From contig CM066740.1 of NCBI GenBank assembly GCA_033961575.1, positions 16,033,501-16,097,500 on the forward strand: a DNA stretch of 64,000 nucleotides, written 5' to 3'. Shown piece after piece: positions 21,950 through 33,724 of the stretch. The notes beneath the pieces are model-generated. The model had not been told where the DNA came from, searched no databases, and saw nothing but the letters and a program-made list of their open reading frames with translations. The first letter of the stretch is position 1. Every line of letters begins with the position of its first letter. The translations under genes and the position numbers were made by a program. The DNA is from Aselliscus stoliczkanus. Taxonomy: Eukaryota > Chordata > Mammalia > Chiroptera > Hipposideridae.

Positions 21950-22195
21950 TGTAACTGCATTTACTAAGCACACACTGTACCTCAGCAGCTAGACTCTTCC
22001 CAAGCATGCATTACCTCATTTACACCTCAGAACAACCCTTTGAAATAGGTGCTACAATCATCCTCATGTTACTGGAAAAACATTATGCCTCACAGGGGAC
22101 GTGTCACATGTCTGAGGTCACAACCATAGTAAGTGTCCAGGCTGGGCTTAAAACCCAGGATTTGTAGTCTCAAGCCAACATTGTGCTAGCACATG
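21950..22195 (-). mobile_element. MIR, minus sense
   Basis: TTTACTAAGCACACACTGTA, GCATGCATTACCTCATTTAC, GAACAACCCTTTGAAATAGG and CATGTCTGAGGTCACAACCA match reversed MIR over nearly its full length. Confidence 0.88.
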
Positions 22196-22504
22196 GTGGT
22201 ATGACGAAACCTTTCCCTCAAAGTTGCAACATTCATTCTTGTCAGCATTTCAAAAGCAAATAAAAAGTAGCACATCTCAAAAGAGGCTGTTTAGCCAAGT
22301 TGGCCCAGCCAGACCCGGCACCTGTCACACATCCTCGAGATCTCGGGCTACCGTTACCACCCCAAAGAGGCATTTTCAGCCGGGACTGATTAGTCAGTAA
22401 TCTATTAGTCATAACAGATTTATTCAAACCAATTCCTAAGATTCTAAAACTCACTCCATATCCCCTGATCAGGGAGTCAGAGGATATGCTGCCTAAGGCG
22501 TCAT
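22196..22504. other. Unassigned, repeat-free
   Basis: Contains CGAGATCTCGGGCTACC (palindrome CGAGATCTCG) and GGGACTGATTAGTCAGTAAT. No gene evidence. It could be a constrained element, but nothing decisive is visible. Confidence 0.4.
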
Positions 22505-22660
22505 TAGTTCAGTTCCTGTTCCTCCCTCAAGACCCATGTCAACTCTTCAGCCGTTACGGCGCCTCCTCCTGACCACAACACCCTGTCTCTTCACAGTTTC
22601 ACCCTCGAGCTCCTACTTGGAATATCATTTATATGGCACTTAGGGGTAGTCTTTTGCTGC
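22505..22660 (+). mobile_element. L2 fragment, plus sense
   Basis: CTCCCTCAAGACCCATGTCA, ACTCTTCAGCCGTTACGGCG, CCTCCTCCTGACCACAACAC resembles the L2 stretch CAAGACTCAGCTCAAATGTCACCTCCTCC. Confidence 0.7.
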
Positions 22661-23194
22661 AGGAAGAATCCTATCTCCCATCACTATGTTAACTTGATTC
22701 CATTCCATCCCGCAAGGGAGCAAATGATATGAAAGCCAATACTTCTAATGTTCCCCCAGCTCCCACAGTTTCCTTTCCCCAGAGGAGGAAGAAAGATTTA
22801 TGTGATTCGTGGGAAGGGGGCAGGGTGAGCTGCTCACCACCCTGTGCAGATCTGGGGAGAAGGCAGAGGCACCGCTCCTTGGACCTATCTCCCTGCGACA
22901 CTCAGACATGATGGACTCATTTTGTATTAATATTGCCACTTGCATGCAGCAAATAGGTGGAGTAGAGTCAGGCCCTGGCTGGCCTGGTCTATTCTCTGAT
23001 CCACTCAGCTTCTCATCTTGTGCCCCCACAGGGAGGTCAGGGAGGTCTGGCCCACTGGCCAGGCTCAGGGAGGAGGAGACCCTGCCACCGACTCCAACCC
23101 AGCCGCATCATTAAGAAGCTGACACTGGGTGTACCCCCCCAATTGGTTTTCTATAAATGATCTCAACTTATTAGCAACTTGGAGTGTTTTAGCT
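22661..23194. other. Locally GC-rich, no supported gene
   Basis: Overlapping open frames of 60-101 codons on both strands (22689-23114) reflect fewer stop codons in GC-richer DNA. None carries a signature. Confidence 0.5.
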
Positions 23195-23300
23195 ACTGTA
23201 CATTCTCAATATAGTTATATGCATGGATGTGTCTTCCTTCACCTGGTGGAAGCTCCTTGAGCACAGAGGTGGTGTATTTAAAACACCTGACGCATGGTAG
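23195..23300 (+). mobile_element. L2 3' end, plus sense
   Basis: GGAAGCTCCTTGAGCACAGA, GGTGGTGTATTTAAAACACC and CATGGTAGGTG fit the diverged L2 3' end. Confidence 0.75.
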
Positions 23301-23507
23301 GTGGAAAGAGCACTGGAATAGGAGTCAGAAGACCCAGATCAGGCTCTGTTTGGGAAAGTCACTCTCCCTTTTTTTCTGAGCCTCAGTTTCCTTATCAAAA
23401 AGATAGAAAAGATAGTACTCATATTCATCTCGTGGGAGAATGGTAAGGGTTAGAATAATAGATATAAGAGTAAATTGTAAAGTACCCTAAATGTGTAAGG
23501 GCTTACT
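23301..23507 (+). mobile_element. MIR, plus sense
   Basis: AAAGAGCACTGGAATAGGAG, TCAGAAGACCCAGATCAGGC, GAGCCTCAGTTTCCTTATCA and CTCGTGGGAGAATGGTAAGG follow MIR order. Confidence 0.85.

Positions 23508-23546
<39 letters not shown>
23508..23546. repeat. (ATC)n microsatellite
   Basis: Thirteen uninterrupted ATC units, followed by a degraded extension (AACATCATATCATC). Confidence 0.96.
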
Positions 23547-23547
<1 letters not shown>

Positions 23548-23597
23548 ACATCATATCATCAATAATTATTTCATCTTTTACCAATAGAAAAGGGAGC

Positions 23598-23670
23598 TAT
23601 CATTTATTAGACACCTACTGTGTGTCAGGTGCTTTACAAATAGTCATGGTCCTTGAGATAATACCTCTTT
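23598..23670 (-). mobile_element. MIR fragment, minus sense
   Basis: CATTTATTAGACACCTACTG, TGTGTCAGGTGCTTTACAAA match the reversed MIR 3' end. Confidence 0.75.
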
Positions 23671-23689
23671 GTAAAGTTCAGTTCGGTTG

Positions 23690-23840
23690 TCCCTTAACTT
23701 GCCTGCACGCTGAAATCACCCAGGGCTATTTAAAAAATACAGATGCCTGACTCTCACTCCCAGACTTATGACTTAATTGGCATGGAGTATAACCTGGCAT
23801 TGGGACTTTTAAAAGATCTCCAAATGACTCAAATGTGTAG
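23690..23840 (+). mobile_element. MER5-like hAT remnant
   Basis: GAAATCACCCAGGGCTATTT, AAAAATACAGATGCCTGACT and CCAAATGACTCAAATGTG follow MER5A order. Ends are not resolved. Confidence 0.7.
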
Positions 23841-24654
23841 TTTGGACATTGTTGTCACAATCTTTTGACAGCTGAAAAAGGACACAGGCAGGATTGGGTA
23901 AAATCATATCTGAGGATTCATTTCTCACCTTCTCACGAAACCGTTCCTAGACTTCCAAGGCCAGTAGGGAATATGGTGCCCAGCTGAGCTGTCAGACGTC
24001 TGGGTGACAGTGGGCAGGATCATCTGAACAGCTGTGGGACCCAATAGTTAGGAGATCACTTAACTCAAGAACAAACAGGGACTGAAGGAAAATAGACATC
24101 CTTTTAACAAGCTCTCTAGCTCTCTAGTTGACCTTGGGGGTCACTGTTTCATTCTCCTTGGGGTGTGTCAAATGTCTATATAATAATAGGGAGCCCCAGC
24201 AATCAATTTAATAGTACCAAACCCTGGTTTCCCTAATGAGGAGGACCAGGCATACCCTGTAGCTAAACCCACATTTCTCCCACTTTGGGAGAAATATTTT
24301 CTCTAGTTCAATCTTTAAAAGTCTTCTCATCAAAGCAATTCATGAAATTTTCCACTTAAGAGTAAAATAAGTATAGATTCCTTTCTGCCAGTTTCTTAAG
24401 CAAACATATTAGTTCTGCAGGTTTAAACCCACTTCCTTTTTTTGACATCTTTCTAAGGAACTTTGTAACAGTAGACTCTATAAATATGGAAGTCTGAAGT
24501 CTCTCTCAGACTCTGCAAACTAGTACCCACTGTTTTAATATAGCCCCATCAATTTCCCAATTTGATTGGTCACTTTAAGGGAAAACTGGTCAACCTATTA
24601 CAAAATAGCAGTATATACAACCCAGTTTCCTATAGAGATAGCCTAGGTCTTCAT
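23841..24654. other. No recognised feature
   Basis: AT-rich non-coding sequence without a nameable repeat. Confidence 0.5.
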
Positions 24655-24810
24655 TTATAGGTATTATTTCTTCATTTTACAGATAGGGAAACTGAGGCCA
24701 GGTTAATGGCTTGTCTTACAGAAGTGCTGAAATTCAAATCCAGGTTTGTCTGACTCCAAAGTTAATATGTGTGTGCATTTGCTCAGTGTATCATGTCACT
24801 GCCTTCCATA
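24655..24810 (-). mobile_element. MIR fragment, minus sense
   Basis: TTCATTTTACAGATAGGGAA, ACTGAGGCCAGGTTAATGGC and AAATCCAGGTTTGTCTGACT match reversed MIR. Confidence 0.9.
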
Positions 24811-25924
24811 TTAACTTTAACCCCAAAAGAATTCTCCTCATTAAATTAGCGAGCACATAAAACATTTGAAAACCCACCTTTCTTTTCCTAAGCTAGATCT
24901 TCTCTACATCAATTGACCTAGTGCTTGACAATACTACATTCACCAGTTGTTGTTTGGTAAAGGTGATGTGAACAAAAAACATTGGCCACTTTAGTTCATT
25001 TCCCAATCTGAAAGATTCACATCATAGAAAATTCTTAACTCTTTCCTCGGTAAGTTCATTGACACATCAGTAGAGTTTGCTTGTGGGTAAGACTTCCACC
25101 AGGTGAGAGGATGCATTGTACAACTACTTGGGAATATTTCTTCCGGTCCTTTCTAGGTCCCATTGTCAGCATGAAACTGTTCTTCCCTATCACACAAAGA
25201 CTTGGAGATGCCATTGTGTCCTCAGCAGTCACTTTCTAAGCGATGCGTGCCAGTGGAGCCTAGACATACAAAAGGACAACCCAGATGGTGCCTTCAATGG
25301 TATTAGACTAACTCATTATTTTCAATAATCCAGAATACAATAAGATTTAGGATGTATTCCTTGTGTGAAGACAAAAACCCAAAGAAGAAGACAGGTGCCA
25401 AAAGAAGAACTGCAATGACCCCTGACATTCATTCTGCCTTGGTCAACATGTCTTTATTTCCTACCACTCTTTACCTCATAACCTTAAAATGTTCCTTTAA
25501 AGAATAATGTGGTTAGCCTGATGTAAAGGAAAGAAATCTTTGACCTGAAAACTCTTCTCCAGGTGCAGAGACTCAAAACAAGGCCACCTGATACCCTTGT
25601 CCCTAGTTGAAAGCAAGGGAAGGTGTGAGAGACTGAGGAGGGAATAAAAGGAAAAGGTGCTGAGTGACAGTTTTAAATAAATGGATCCAGAACTTTCACA
25701 TGAGGAAAGGAAAGTCATTCGGAGCCATTTTTACAAACTACAGGGAGGTCCCTTCCCTTTGGTGCCTCACAGGGTAAAAGCACCGTCCATTGCATCTCCA
25801 GATCATGGTCAGGCCAACACTGTGATTAGTTTCTGTTTTATCCTTGACCCTGGACATCAGCTTTGATCCCCAAACAGGAAAGCAATAGAGACAGGAACTA
25901 ACACAAACAGAATGCAGGCTCTAA
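24811..25924. other. No recognised feature
   Basis: Non-coding. Open frames of 61-73 codons only, with no motif. Confidence 0.5.
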
Positions 25925-26110
25925 ATCATTGTCCCAGGCATTTTATGTACCTTATCTCATCTCATTTAACTTAGTCCTCCACCTCACCCCATTCTACAGA
26001 GGAGAAAACTGAGCCACAGAGAGTCAAGATCACAGAGCTTGTGAGTGGCAGTTCTGAGATTCACATTCACTTGTGTCAGCTCGAGAACCTGTGCTTTTCC
26101 ATTCCACTAG
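25925..26110 (-). mobile_element. MIR, minus sense
   Basis: GGCATTTTATGTACCTTATC, CCATTCTACAGAGGAGAAAA, CTGAGCCACAGAGAGTCAAG and GAGAACCTGTGCTTTTCCAT match reversed MIR. Confidence 0.88.
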
Positions 26111-26791
26111 CATCAATAAGGATTTTTGTGTTTTTTTTGCTTTGTTTGAACAAACCAGAATTTATTCAACAAAATGAGGTCTTTCTATGGATAAAAACAT
26201 CTGCCTCCAAAGATGTTGTAAGGATCAAATAAAGTTAACTCAAAAGCATCTGAGGTATCAGAACAAAGTACTCACAAGCATGGGTCCCTTCTAGAATGCC
26301 CACCTCCTGCTCTGTGATGCTTTCCTGAACCATTGTGGCCCTGGCTACACTTCTAGAATAATCTCTTAAAATAGCTGCAAATCCCATAAGGCTATCACTG
26401 CACATACACACCCTGTGGTTGACTGAAACCATGGTAACCTACTTCTGATTACCAGCTTGATTCCCAGATTTGCACTGAATGTCTTATAAATGTAAAAAAA
26501 TAAGTTAAATCACACTTAAAAACAAGAACATGTCACTACTGAAGAGATTCAAGAATACCTTGCTGACTCCAAATTATAAAAGAGACTCTTCAAAAGGATT
26601 TTCAGCAAAGGCATACTACTGGGATTGTATTGGTCTCCAAGTAAACTACCTCTGGAGAACTGCATTCTTTTGCATGGGTATTTTAATGTGTTTTTAAAAA
26701 TCAATCCTATTACCCTTACTTATGCCTTCAGGGGAATTGCAAGCTTTCCATTCCTGGAATGCTATTATCAGGATGCTTTACTTTGAAGAAT
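26111..26791. other. No recognised feature
   Basis: Unassigned AT-rich non-coding DNA. Confidence 0.5.
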
Positions 26792-27172
26792 CTGTGTTAG
26801 TTAATCAGGTTGGGCTGTCACCAAATACCATCAGTTGGGTGGATTAAACAACAGAAACTTATTTCTCATAGTTCTGGAGCCAAAAGCCCAGATCAAGGTG
26901 CCGGCTGATTCAGTTTCTGGTGAGAGCTCTCTTTCTGCAATGCAGATGGCTGCCTTCCTGCTATATCCTCACAGCAGGAAGAGAGAGATTTTGCTCATCC
27001 TCTTCTTATAAGGCCACATCCTATTGGATTAGAGCCCCACTCACCCACCCTTATTACCTCATTTAATCATAATTATCTCCTAAGACCCTATCTCAAGATA
27101 CACTCACATTGGGGATTAAGTCTTCTATGTATGAATCTGGGGTAGGGTGGAATACAATTTAGTCTGTATCAA
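26792..27172 (-). mobile_element. MLT1-type LTR (ERVL-MaLR), minus sense
   Basis: Reads as an MLT1 LTR in reverse: CTGTGTTAGTTAATCAGGTT, GGATTAAACAACAGAAACTT, TTCTGGAGCCAAAAGCCCAG, CTCTTCTTATAAGGCCACAT, ACTCACATTGGGGATTAAG. It is an old solitary LTR copy with no internal retroviral genes beside it. Confidence 0.75.
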
Positions 27173-27479
27173 TATATTACAGGATTTTAAACTCATCTTC
27201 CTTTAATCAAGCAACTGTTTCCAATGACATTTGGATCTGGGATCCTGCAAACACATGGGAAGTCAGTCAGTGACCTCAGGGTTGGATTATTAGTTGGAAA
27301 AATAGTCCTTCCTGATCCTTTTTGCTTTCACATTTTTCTAAAAGATATATATCTGACAATACACTATCAATATCACCTTTGTCTTTAAATTACATATTTT
27401 TTGACCTCTAAAGTCAAAATCCGGGGGTACTTGAGAAAACAAAAAGTCATTTTCTAAAGCATCACCTCTCCTTAAGGAC

Positions 27480-27740
27480 AAGAAAAAGCAAACAAGAGAC
27501 ATACAAACTGACAAGAAACGGTTATTAATGTTTCCTTGAGGTCTCCCTTGTTAAAGTCAGCATTTGCTCACTTGCACCAATCAAACAAAATTACTGGTCT
27601 CGGGGATCCCCCCACCAAGAACAAAAAGCCATAACAATAACCTGGACCAACTAAAGCTGGAAATACCACAGTCGATTAAGATTAATTTCCTAATTTAAAA
27701 ATTATTCTGGAGGGGTAGGAAAGGGCACTTCAGTCCTGTC
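27480..27740. other. Repeat-free island, candidate conserved non-coding element
   Basis: Contains SOX-type AACAAT context (GCCATAACAATAACCTGG), CACCAATCAAACAAAATTAC and homeodomain-like GATTAAGATTAATTTCC. No repeat signature. The adjoining 27173-27479 is unassigned. Conservation is not verified. Confidence 0.35.
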
Positions 27741-30154
27741 ACATCAGCACACTCCCAGGCCCCATGCATGACTGATCTGATTATGTGGCCACCCTTGTCC
27801 CTCCGTGTTTATATCAGCTCAGGGGCAGGGTGACTGCAGCCTCCCTGCCATCATTTTCCACCCTCCGGTTACATTTTCCTTTAAAGATGAAAATCATCAT
27901 CAAGTTCGAGTACCAACCCCCTTTACTCCTTCTTTGAGATGACCTGTTCACCCCTCTGACCAACAGACCAGCAAGAAACATCTGCAGCTCCAAACAAACA
28001 CATAACACAACTGCATTCCCTGGATGAAGGGTCAACAGACTTCCTGATACAGATGATCCTCTCTCCTTACAGAGTGTCTGGTGGCTTTTGCATCCCACTG
28101 TTAGAAACTCCATGCTTCTTCCCTAGCCTTTGCCATTGTACTTGGCCCAACTTATGCAGAGCATCAGCAAGACGTGCCACTATGTTCCCTCTGGAGCTGC
28201 CTATTGTCCCCTGGCATAGGAGGAGCTGTGCCAGACACACGACAAGCCCTTCCCTGGGCTTCCCATTGCAGAGCCCAAGAGAAAGAGGCAGAGGAAGACA
28301 ACAGCTGCAGTGCTGGCTTTTTCTTGACAAATGGGCCTGTCACTCTTCCTATTGATTAGCAATATTATGACATTTCCTTTCAAAAACGCAGATGTGGCAG
28401 GGCTAGTGTCAAGACCGTGGCTCTGGGTAGAAAATAAGGTTTGCCATTTTGGCTCTTCCCCCTCTACATCTGTTCAGCCTCAGAAGGGCTAACAAACAGA
28501 TTCTGATGGTGTTCAAAAGATTTGATGTAAAAGTTCTGACACTCTTAGAAATATATATTAATAAGCCACAATGGTCAACATGGCAGAGAGAGCACATGGC
28601 AGACCTGACCAGGACACTGCAGAGAGCAAGGGGGAGCGCCACAGGATTAGAAAATGAGGCCTCCCTCTGTCTTGGCAGTGCCACTCTTCAAGTCTCCTGA
28701 CTACATAAAGCAAGCCATGGAGGGGTCTGTTATCTCTGTCCCTTTGCTTGAAACCCATGATGGGAACTGGTGAATTGGTGGTTCATTGTCTTCTCTCCTC
28801 CAAAAGTGTCTTTAATCTCATCCTGGCCCGATGGGGCTGACAGTGTATTAAGGAGGGATACGCACATAATTCCATTTTCTTTCCCTTGTACAAAGCATTC
28901 AGATGATAACATGTGCCTAGTTTAATTTGTGAAACTTCTATGGGTCACTTCCCCCCCCCCCCGCCAACCTATTCCCAACATCTATTCCCATGTCAAGATT
29001 AAAAAAAAAAAAAAGTGTTCTGAATAGCAGTCCATTTAAGTAAAAAAAGGAAAAGTGCATCTTGCAGCCCAACATATGGTACATTTTGAGGTAAATTACA
29101 GGTAATTCATGAACATTTCCAGCAGTGAGATTGCCATCGTGGGACTCTTGTATCTCCATTACGTTCTATTCTCATTTTTGTGGTTAAAGGAATCTCTCAA
29201 GCCTTTGAAGCAAGAAAAGGCAACACACTCACCCTGCACCATTTTGTCCTGCTCAGGAAAGTTATTATCCTGCAAACACACGGGACTGATCCAGCAACTT
29301 GATTTAAGCAAAGCCGATGGAAAGCAGGCTGCGAGGGGACATGTGTAGCGCGGGTTTTACAACGTGAAAGATCTGGGGGTTGGCAAGCACAACAGTTAAA
29401 TAGGAAAATAAAATTTGAGCAAACTAGAAACCGTCAGGCCGACACTCTTGGATGAAAGAGAAAAGAAAAGAGGAAGTCACTTTGGGGGATGGGGGAGAAG
29501 AAACAAAAGGAAGAAAAATACTGCCTGTTAGCCCTGGGGGTCGGTGATGTAAATTAATATGAGCTAAATGGGATGTGACCAATTTGTAAGGCATTTGTTT
29601 CTCTCACATGGGATGGGAGAGCTCCATCCCAGGCAATCACTGCTTGCCTTAGGCTACCCCTCCTCACACACTACTAGCCCCTATCACCAGGTTGACCACC
29701 TCTCTTAATATACAGGATGCCTCCATGGCTCCCATTACATCCCAAGTCCAACTGCCCTGCACATTTACCCCTGTGACACTAATGTTCCTCTTCTTGGGAC
29801 AAAACCTACGTGTTGGATCCTGGGTTGCCGGGAAAGATGAAGGGGAGGGGGAAGCAGGGGAGGAAAGAAGGACAAAACCAGCGTTCAGCATATTTGGCCC
29901 CTCGGCATTGTTCGAGCAGTCTTTGTGTCTGGACCGCCTGCAAGAATTACGCAACTTCCAACATCTCCTTCACATCAAAGCGCTTCTGGAAGAGCTCTCC
30001 AAGCTCTGAGGCTGAGCTGCCCTGTGCCTCCCCTACCCTTGTCCTAAATCAAGCTTTTATCTGCCTTCCCATCGGAACTGATGCTAAGTGTCCCTGACAC
30101 ACACATCCTCCAAATAATTTGAACTTGATCTGAGGCTTTCGGCCCTCTTGACTC
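27741..30154. other. Unassigned, repeat-poor stretch
   Basis: Many overlapping 60-105-codon open frames on both strands (27.8-30.1 kb) in moderately GC-rich DNA, with no domain or splice-consistent pattern I can support. Includes a 12-base C-run (28951-28962), an A-run near 29001, and an AT-rich patch near 29547 (GATGTAAATTAATATGAGC). Confidence 0.45.
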
Positions 30155-30159
30155 AAAAA

Positions 30160-30207
30160 AATTGCCTATGATTTGCTTGGCAGCCATCCACCTCAGCATA
30201 GGCAATT
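30160..30207. repeat. 11-bp-arm inverted repeat (stem-loop potential)
   Basis: AATTGCCTATG (30160-30170) and CATAGGCAATT (30197-30207) are exact reverse complements separated by 26 bases. A further TGG/CCA pair inside could extend the stem. It is repeat-free and lies 34 bp before the X-box palindrome. Confidence 0.85.
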
Positions 30208-30240
30208 GTGGGCAGAGATGTTGATGTTCATGAAGGAGCA

Positions 30241-30254
30241 GTTGCCACGGCAAC
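30241..30254. promoter_or_regulatory. RFX-type X-box palindrome
   Basis: GTTGCCACGGCAAC is a perfect 6-bp-arm inverted repeat with a 2-base centre. It fits the RFX family X-box GTNRCC-N(0-3)-RGYAAC on both half-sites. RFX proteins bind this site at ciliary and MHC-type promoters and at enhancers. Occupancy here is inference. Confidence 0.5.
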
Positions 30255-30484
30255 GCAGAGTTCAAAGGAAGGGCCCTCAGTGGTATCAGAAGAGGGGAGA
30301 GTGATAATGTAATGAAGGCTTGTGTCTTCTCGGGGAGGGACAGGAGTTGGCCAACTGATGGGGGTGGGGGGTAGATGCATGGGCAATTCATCATTACAGT
30401 TATGTTTGAACTATGAATTTATTTGGCATTTTTGGGGGGCCTAGTAGTTTCATGGGCCGTATGCACAATAGGGATTTTGAAAAC

Positions 30485-30610
30485 TGTATCTAGCCTCTGC
30501 TCTGTAGTAAATAGTTGAATGACCTTGACCTTGTCACTCAGTAGGCTCCTCATCTATAAACTGAACTAGTAAAATCCAATATACTTTCAATTGCTACAGT
30601 GCTCTGATTC
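30485..30610 (+). mobile_element. MIR fragment, plus sense
   Basis: AGTTGAATGACCTTGACCTT, GTCACTCAGTAGGCTCCTCA, TCTATAAACTGAACTAG resembles diverged MIR core. Confidence 0.7.
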
Positions 30611-30729
30611 AATTACTCTAAGTAATCTCGGGACTTTCTGGATCCATCAGATAGTATACTGATGTGGACCACATCCTATTTATCAAGGCCTGGAAGATGG
30701 AGAAATGGGTGGATATCTGTACACATGGA

Positions 30730-31310
30730 TTCAGACATTCATGGAACAAGTATTAAACACCTAGTTGGTTCTAGACACTGTTTAAGCTGCCGAGATGATG
30801 GAAAAGACAGACAAAGCCCTTATTCTCAGCAAACGCACACTCTGGCCAGAGAGACCAACATTACACAGATCAACACAATAGATTATTTAATGGTGGTTGT
30901 GGAAAGGGGCACCATCTTGAAGACAACATGTTCCTAGAAAATCCCTTGGTGGTCTAGGTGGGCTGCGGAAGTATCAGGGCAACTTCTTGGAATAAGTGGT
31001 GCTTAGGGTAAGATGTGAGCGATGAGTACAAGTTAACTAGACAGAGGGAGAAAGGAGAAGGCTTTGCAGACACAGGGAAAGGCATGTAGAGCTTGGAAGT
31101 CGGAAGGAATTAAGATGAGCTGTGCAGTGGGCTGGGAGAGGTAGGCATGGCCCCATCAGGCCAGGTCAGGGAGACCATATTCAGCTGTTCTGTTTTTAAC
31201 ATAAGAGCAATGAGAGGTCATTGAGCGTTCATAAATAGATGAACATTTTTAAAAGATCACTCTTGCTACATCATAGAGGATGGTGGCAACTGGGGGGTTT
31301 GAGGGATGGC
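30730..31310 (-). mobile_element. L2, minus sense, long remnant
   Basis: ACAAGTATTAAACACCTAGT, TTCTAGACACTGTTTAAGCT, GCAGACACAGGGAAAGGCAT and AAAAGATCACTCTTGCTACA follow reversed L2 order over about 580 bp. Confidence 0.75.
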
Positions 31311-32014
31311 ACTTAGGTTTCAGCAATGAGAACATCCTGAAGACAACTATAAATGATTCAGGAATTAAGTTTCTTTTACTCTAGGTCACCTATTTTGACA
31401 GCCAGAAGCAATTCAAAAAATAATTTATGATCTTGTCCCCTTTGCCTTGCCTGAGTGGACACATCCCGTGATGATTCTCCTGAACCCCAATTGGTTGAAT
31501 CTGCCAAGGGGATTTGAGTGACCAGTGGTGAATTATTATTGATCTAGTATTCTTCCAGTGTACCTCCACTGGCCTGCAGACATTTCCTATTCCAAGCGGT
31601 GTGGGGAGTTGGGCGAAAGTATGTATGAAATGTTCATTTTAAAATTCTGAAATGCTTCCTCTTAAAATTCAGAAACATCTACAGAGCCATCCAAGGAGTT
31701 GAACTAATATATCTACTTTGAAATGGAAAAATCTCAGCTCCAAAAATGCAAAACACACTCCTGGAATGGTTTATTTTTATGCCAGTGCTTATTGGGTGTT
31801 TGGGGGGTGGGGGTGGAGTTCTGATTGCCCATTGCAGGGAGAAGCTCTGGGCAGCCAGGTTTTCAGGGTGAGAACAACTCAAGAGTTGACTAGGTGAGCA
31901 GTTTTGGGTGTCTGGGGAACAGAAGCAGGGTAGTGGGTGGATAGCAGAGACCCTTGTCAATTTTCTCAGTTAAAATGTACTGCAGCTTTGCAATTTTCTA
32001 TGGCCCCTGCTGAA
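31311..32014. other. No recognised feature
   Basis: Non-coding. A minus-strand 93-codon open frame (31679-31960) is unsupported. Confidence 0.5.
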
Positions 32015-32145
32015 TGTTTGATGTCTCTTACCTTGTTTAATCCTCAGAACAACATCGTGAGTAGGTACCATTATCATCTCCATTTAACATACGATGAAAG
32101 AGAGATTTAGAACATTTATTTGACCTGCCCACAGCAGTCAGCTTT
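32015..32145 (-). mobile_element. MIR fragment, minus sense
   Basis: TTTAATCCTCAGAACAACAT, AGTAGGTACCATTATCATCT and GAAAGAGAGATTTAGAAC match reversed MIR. Confidence 0.85.
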
Positions 32146-32799
32146 CATGCCCTCCCATGTACCCTCTCTGCCCTGCTCTCCAACTGATCCCAAGGGAGGG
32201 AGATGATGGGAGAAGCCCAAAGAAGGAGCCTTGTGCTTCTAATCATTCTCTCCCTTCAAGCCAGTGCACCCTTCTGCTCTTGTTCCTGCCTCCTTCCTCC
32301 CCACTCCTAGAGGGAGGCCACAGGGAAAGATTTATGAACAAAGAAAAGCTCTCTAACCTCCCTATAAACTTTATGGGCCATGTGGACATGTACAAATCAG
32401 ATATAAACATGATGTCCAGGGCCAGAGTTCTGTAAATAGTGATATCACTGAGGAAAATCTCCAGGAGGATCTGGTTCCCGAGAGAGAACAGTCGAGGGTC
32501 CTGAAAACAGCGTGTGAAGAATGATGAAAGCTGCTTTGAAGTGAGGCCCAGGGCCTGTGGTGTTTTCAGCAGCTTTTCCCCTGCAGCCCTTGGAATTCTA
32601 GCTGCAATAAAAAGATACCAAAAGAAAACAGCTGGTCTGGTGGGATTAGTTCAAGTAGAGGCAATGTGTGGCCCTGTAAAGAGCAGCATGATGGTGGGAA
32701 AGCAGGTATGACAAGGTAGAGGACCAAGGGGTAGTGTTCAGAATTAGAGTATTAGGCCCACCAAGGTTTCACCATACACATGAAATGCTAGTGGGTTAC
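32146..32799. other. No recognised feature
   Basis: Non-coding and unassigned. Open frames up to 92 codons carry no signature. Confidence 0.5.
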
Positions 32800-32935
32800 A
32801 AGGTGCTTCCACTAAATTATCTCCTTGGGTCCACACCAGCCCTGTTGGGTAACTAGGGAAGTTTTAGCATACCCATTTTATAGATGAGGAAGCTAGAATG
32901 TTGACTTTAGCCAAGGGGAAGTCAGAGAGAAGTTA
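32800..32935 (-). mobile_element. MIR fragment, minus sense
   Basis: AGCATACCCATTTTATAGAT, GAGGAAGCTAGAATGTTGAC and GCCAAGGGGAAGTCAGAG match reversed MIR. Confidence 0.75.
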
Positions 32936-33249
32936 TACCATCTGGCAGTGTCATTTGGTGACAAAAATGGAGGTCTAATGAAAAGATAGGGATTCTGAGC
33001 CTAGTTCTACCTCTGCCTATGAGTTTTCTGATCGGTGTTCACACTCAAGAAGGTTCTATAACACAGTTGGTTGCTGAGGGCCTGACACCTGAAGAAACAT
33101 TAGGGAGCATTTTCACTCATTGATTCCAGCATTATTATTGGGGTCCACAGACCCTTAAGGTAGAATCATGCTGTATCAGTGTCATTAAAGAGCATAGCAG
33201 CCAGCCGCCCAGAACCCCGCCTCTTGGCATTCATACCCTTTTGTAGGCC

Positions 33250-33724
33250 CTCTCACGTTGTACGAGGGTTGGTCTGTGTGTCGAAGAGAATATGGCAAAA
33301 AGGGATGGCATGTCATTTCTGAGACACAGAAGACTGCAGCCTCCATCTTGGGTTCTCTCTCTCTCTTTCTCATCACTCACTCTAAGTACAGCTAGCTTGC
33401 ACATTGTGAAGACAGCCAGGCAGCCTACTGAGAGGTCCCCTGGAAAGAAACTGAGTTCTCTAGTCAACAGTCAGTGAGAAACTGAGGTCTCCCAACAACC
33501 ACATGAACAAGCTTGGAAGTGGATCCTGCCCCAGTCAAACCTTCAGACAATGGCAGCCCCGGCTGATAGCTCAGCTGCAACCTCATGAGAAAACGTGAAC
33601 CAGAGCCGCCCAGTGAAGCTGCTCCTGAATTCCTGACCCACTGAAACTGAAGTCATAAAGCTGTCTTGTTTTAACCGGCTAAGGGTGGGGGTAAGTTTTT
33701 ATACACCAGTAGTTAATTAATACA
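33250..33724 (+). mobile_element. Ancient repeat (LTR-like or other), plus sense
   Basis: GACTGCAGCCTCCATCTTGG, GCTTGGAAGTGGATCCTGCC, GCAACCTCATGAGAAAACGT, CTCCTGAATTCCTGACCCAC and a TTGTTTTAACCGGCTAAG end form a widely recurring mammalian repeat. I cannot name the subfamily. Open frames across it on both strands are repeat shadows. Confidence 0.6.

Noticed and set aside
13..23546. Two ATC arrays (13-56 and 23508-23546) as a possible shared repeat unit
   Set aside because: Only the triplet is shared. The flanks differ completely and the second grew at the end of a MIR.
30160..30207. Inverted repeat as a microRNA precursor
   Set aside because: The perfect stem is only 11 bp with little extension, too short for a typical precursor without further pairing.
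26792..33724. LTR at 26792-27172 and LTR-like repeat at 33250-33724 as one provirus
   Set aside because: They are in opposite orientations, look like different families, and the interval between them holds no retroviral reading frames.
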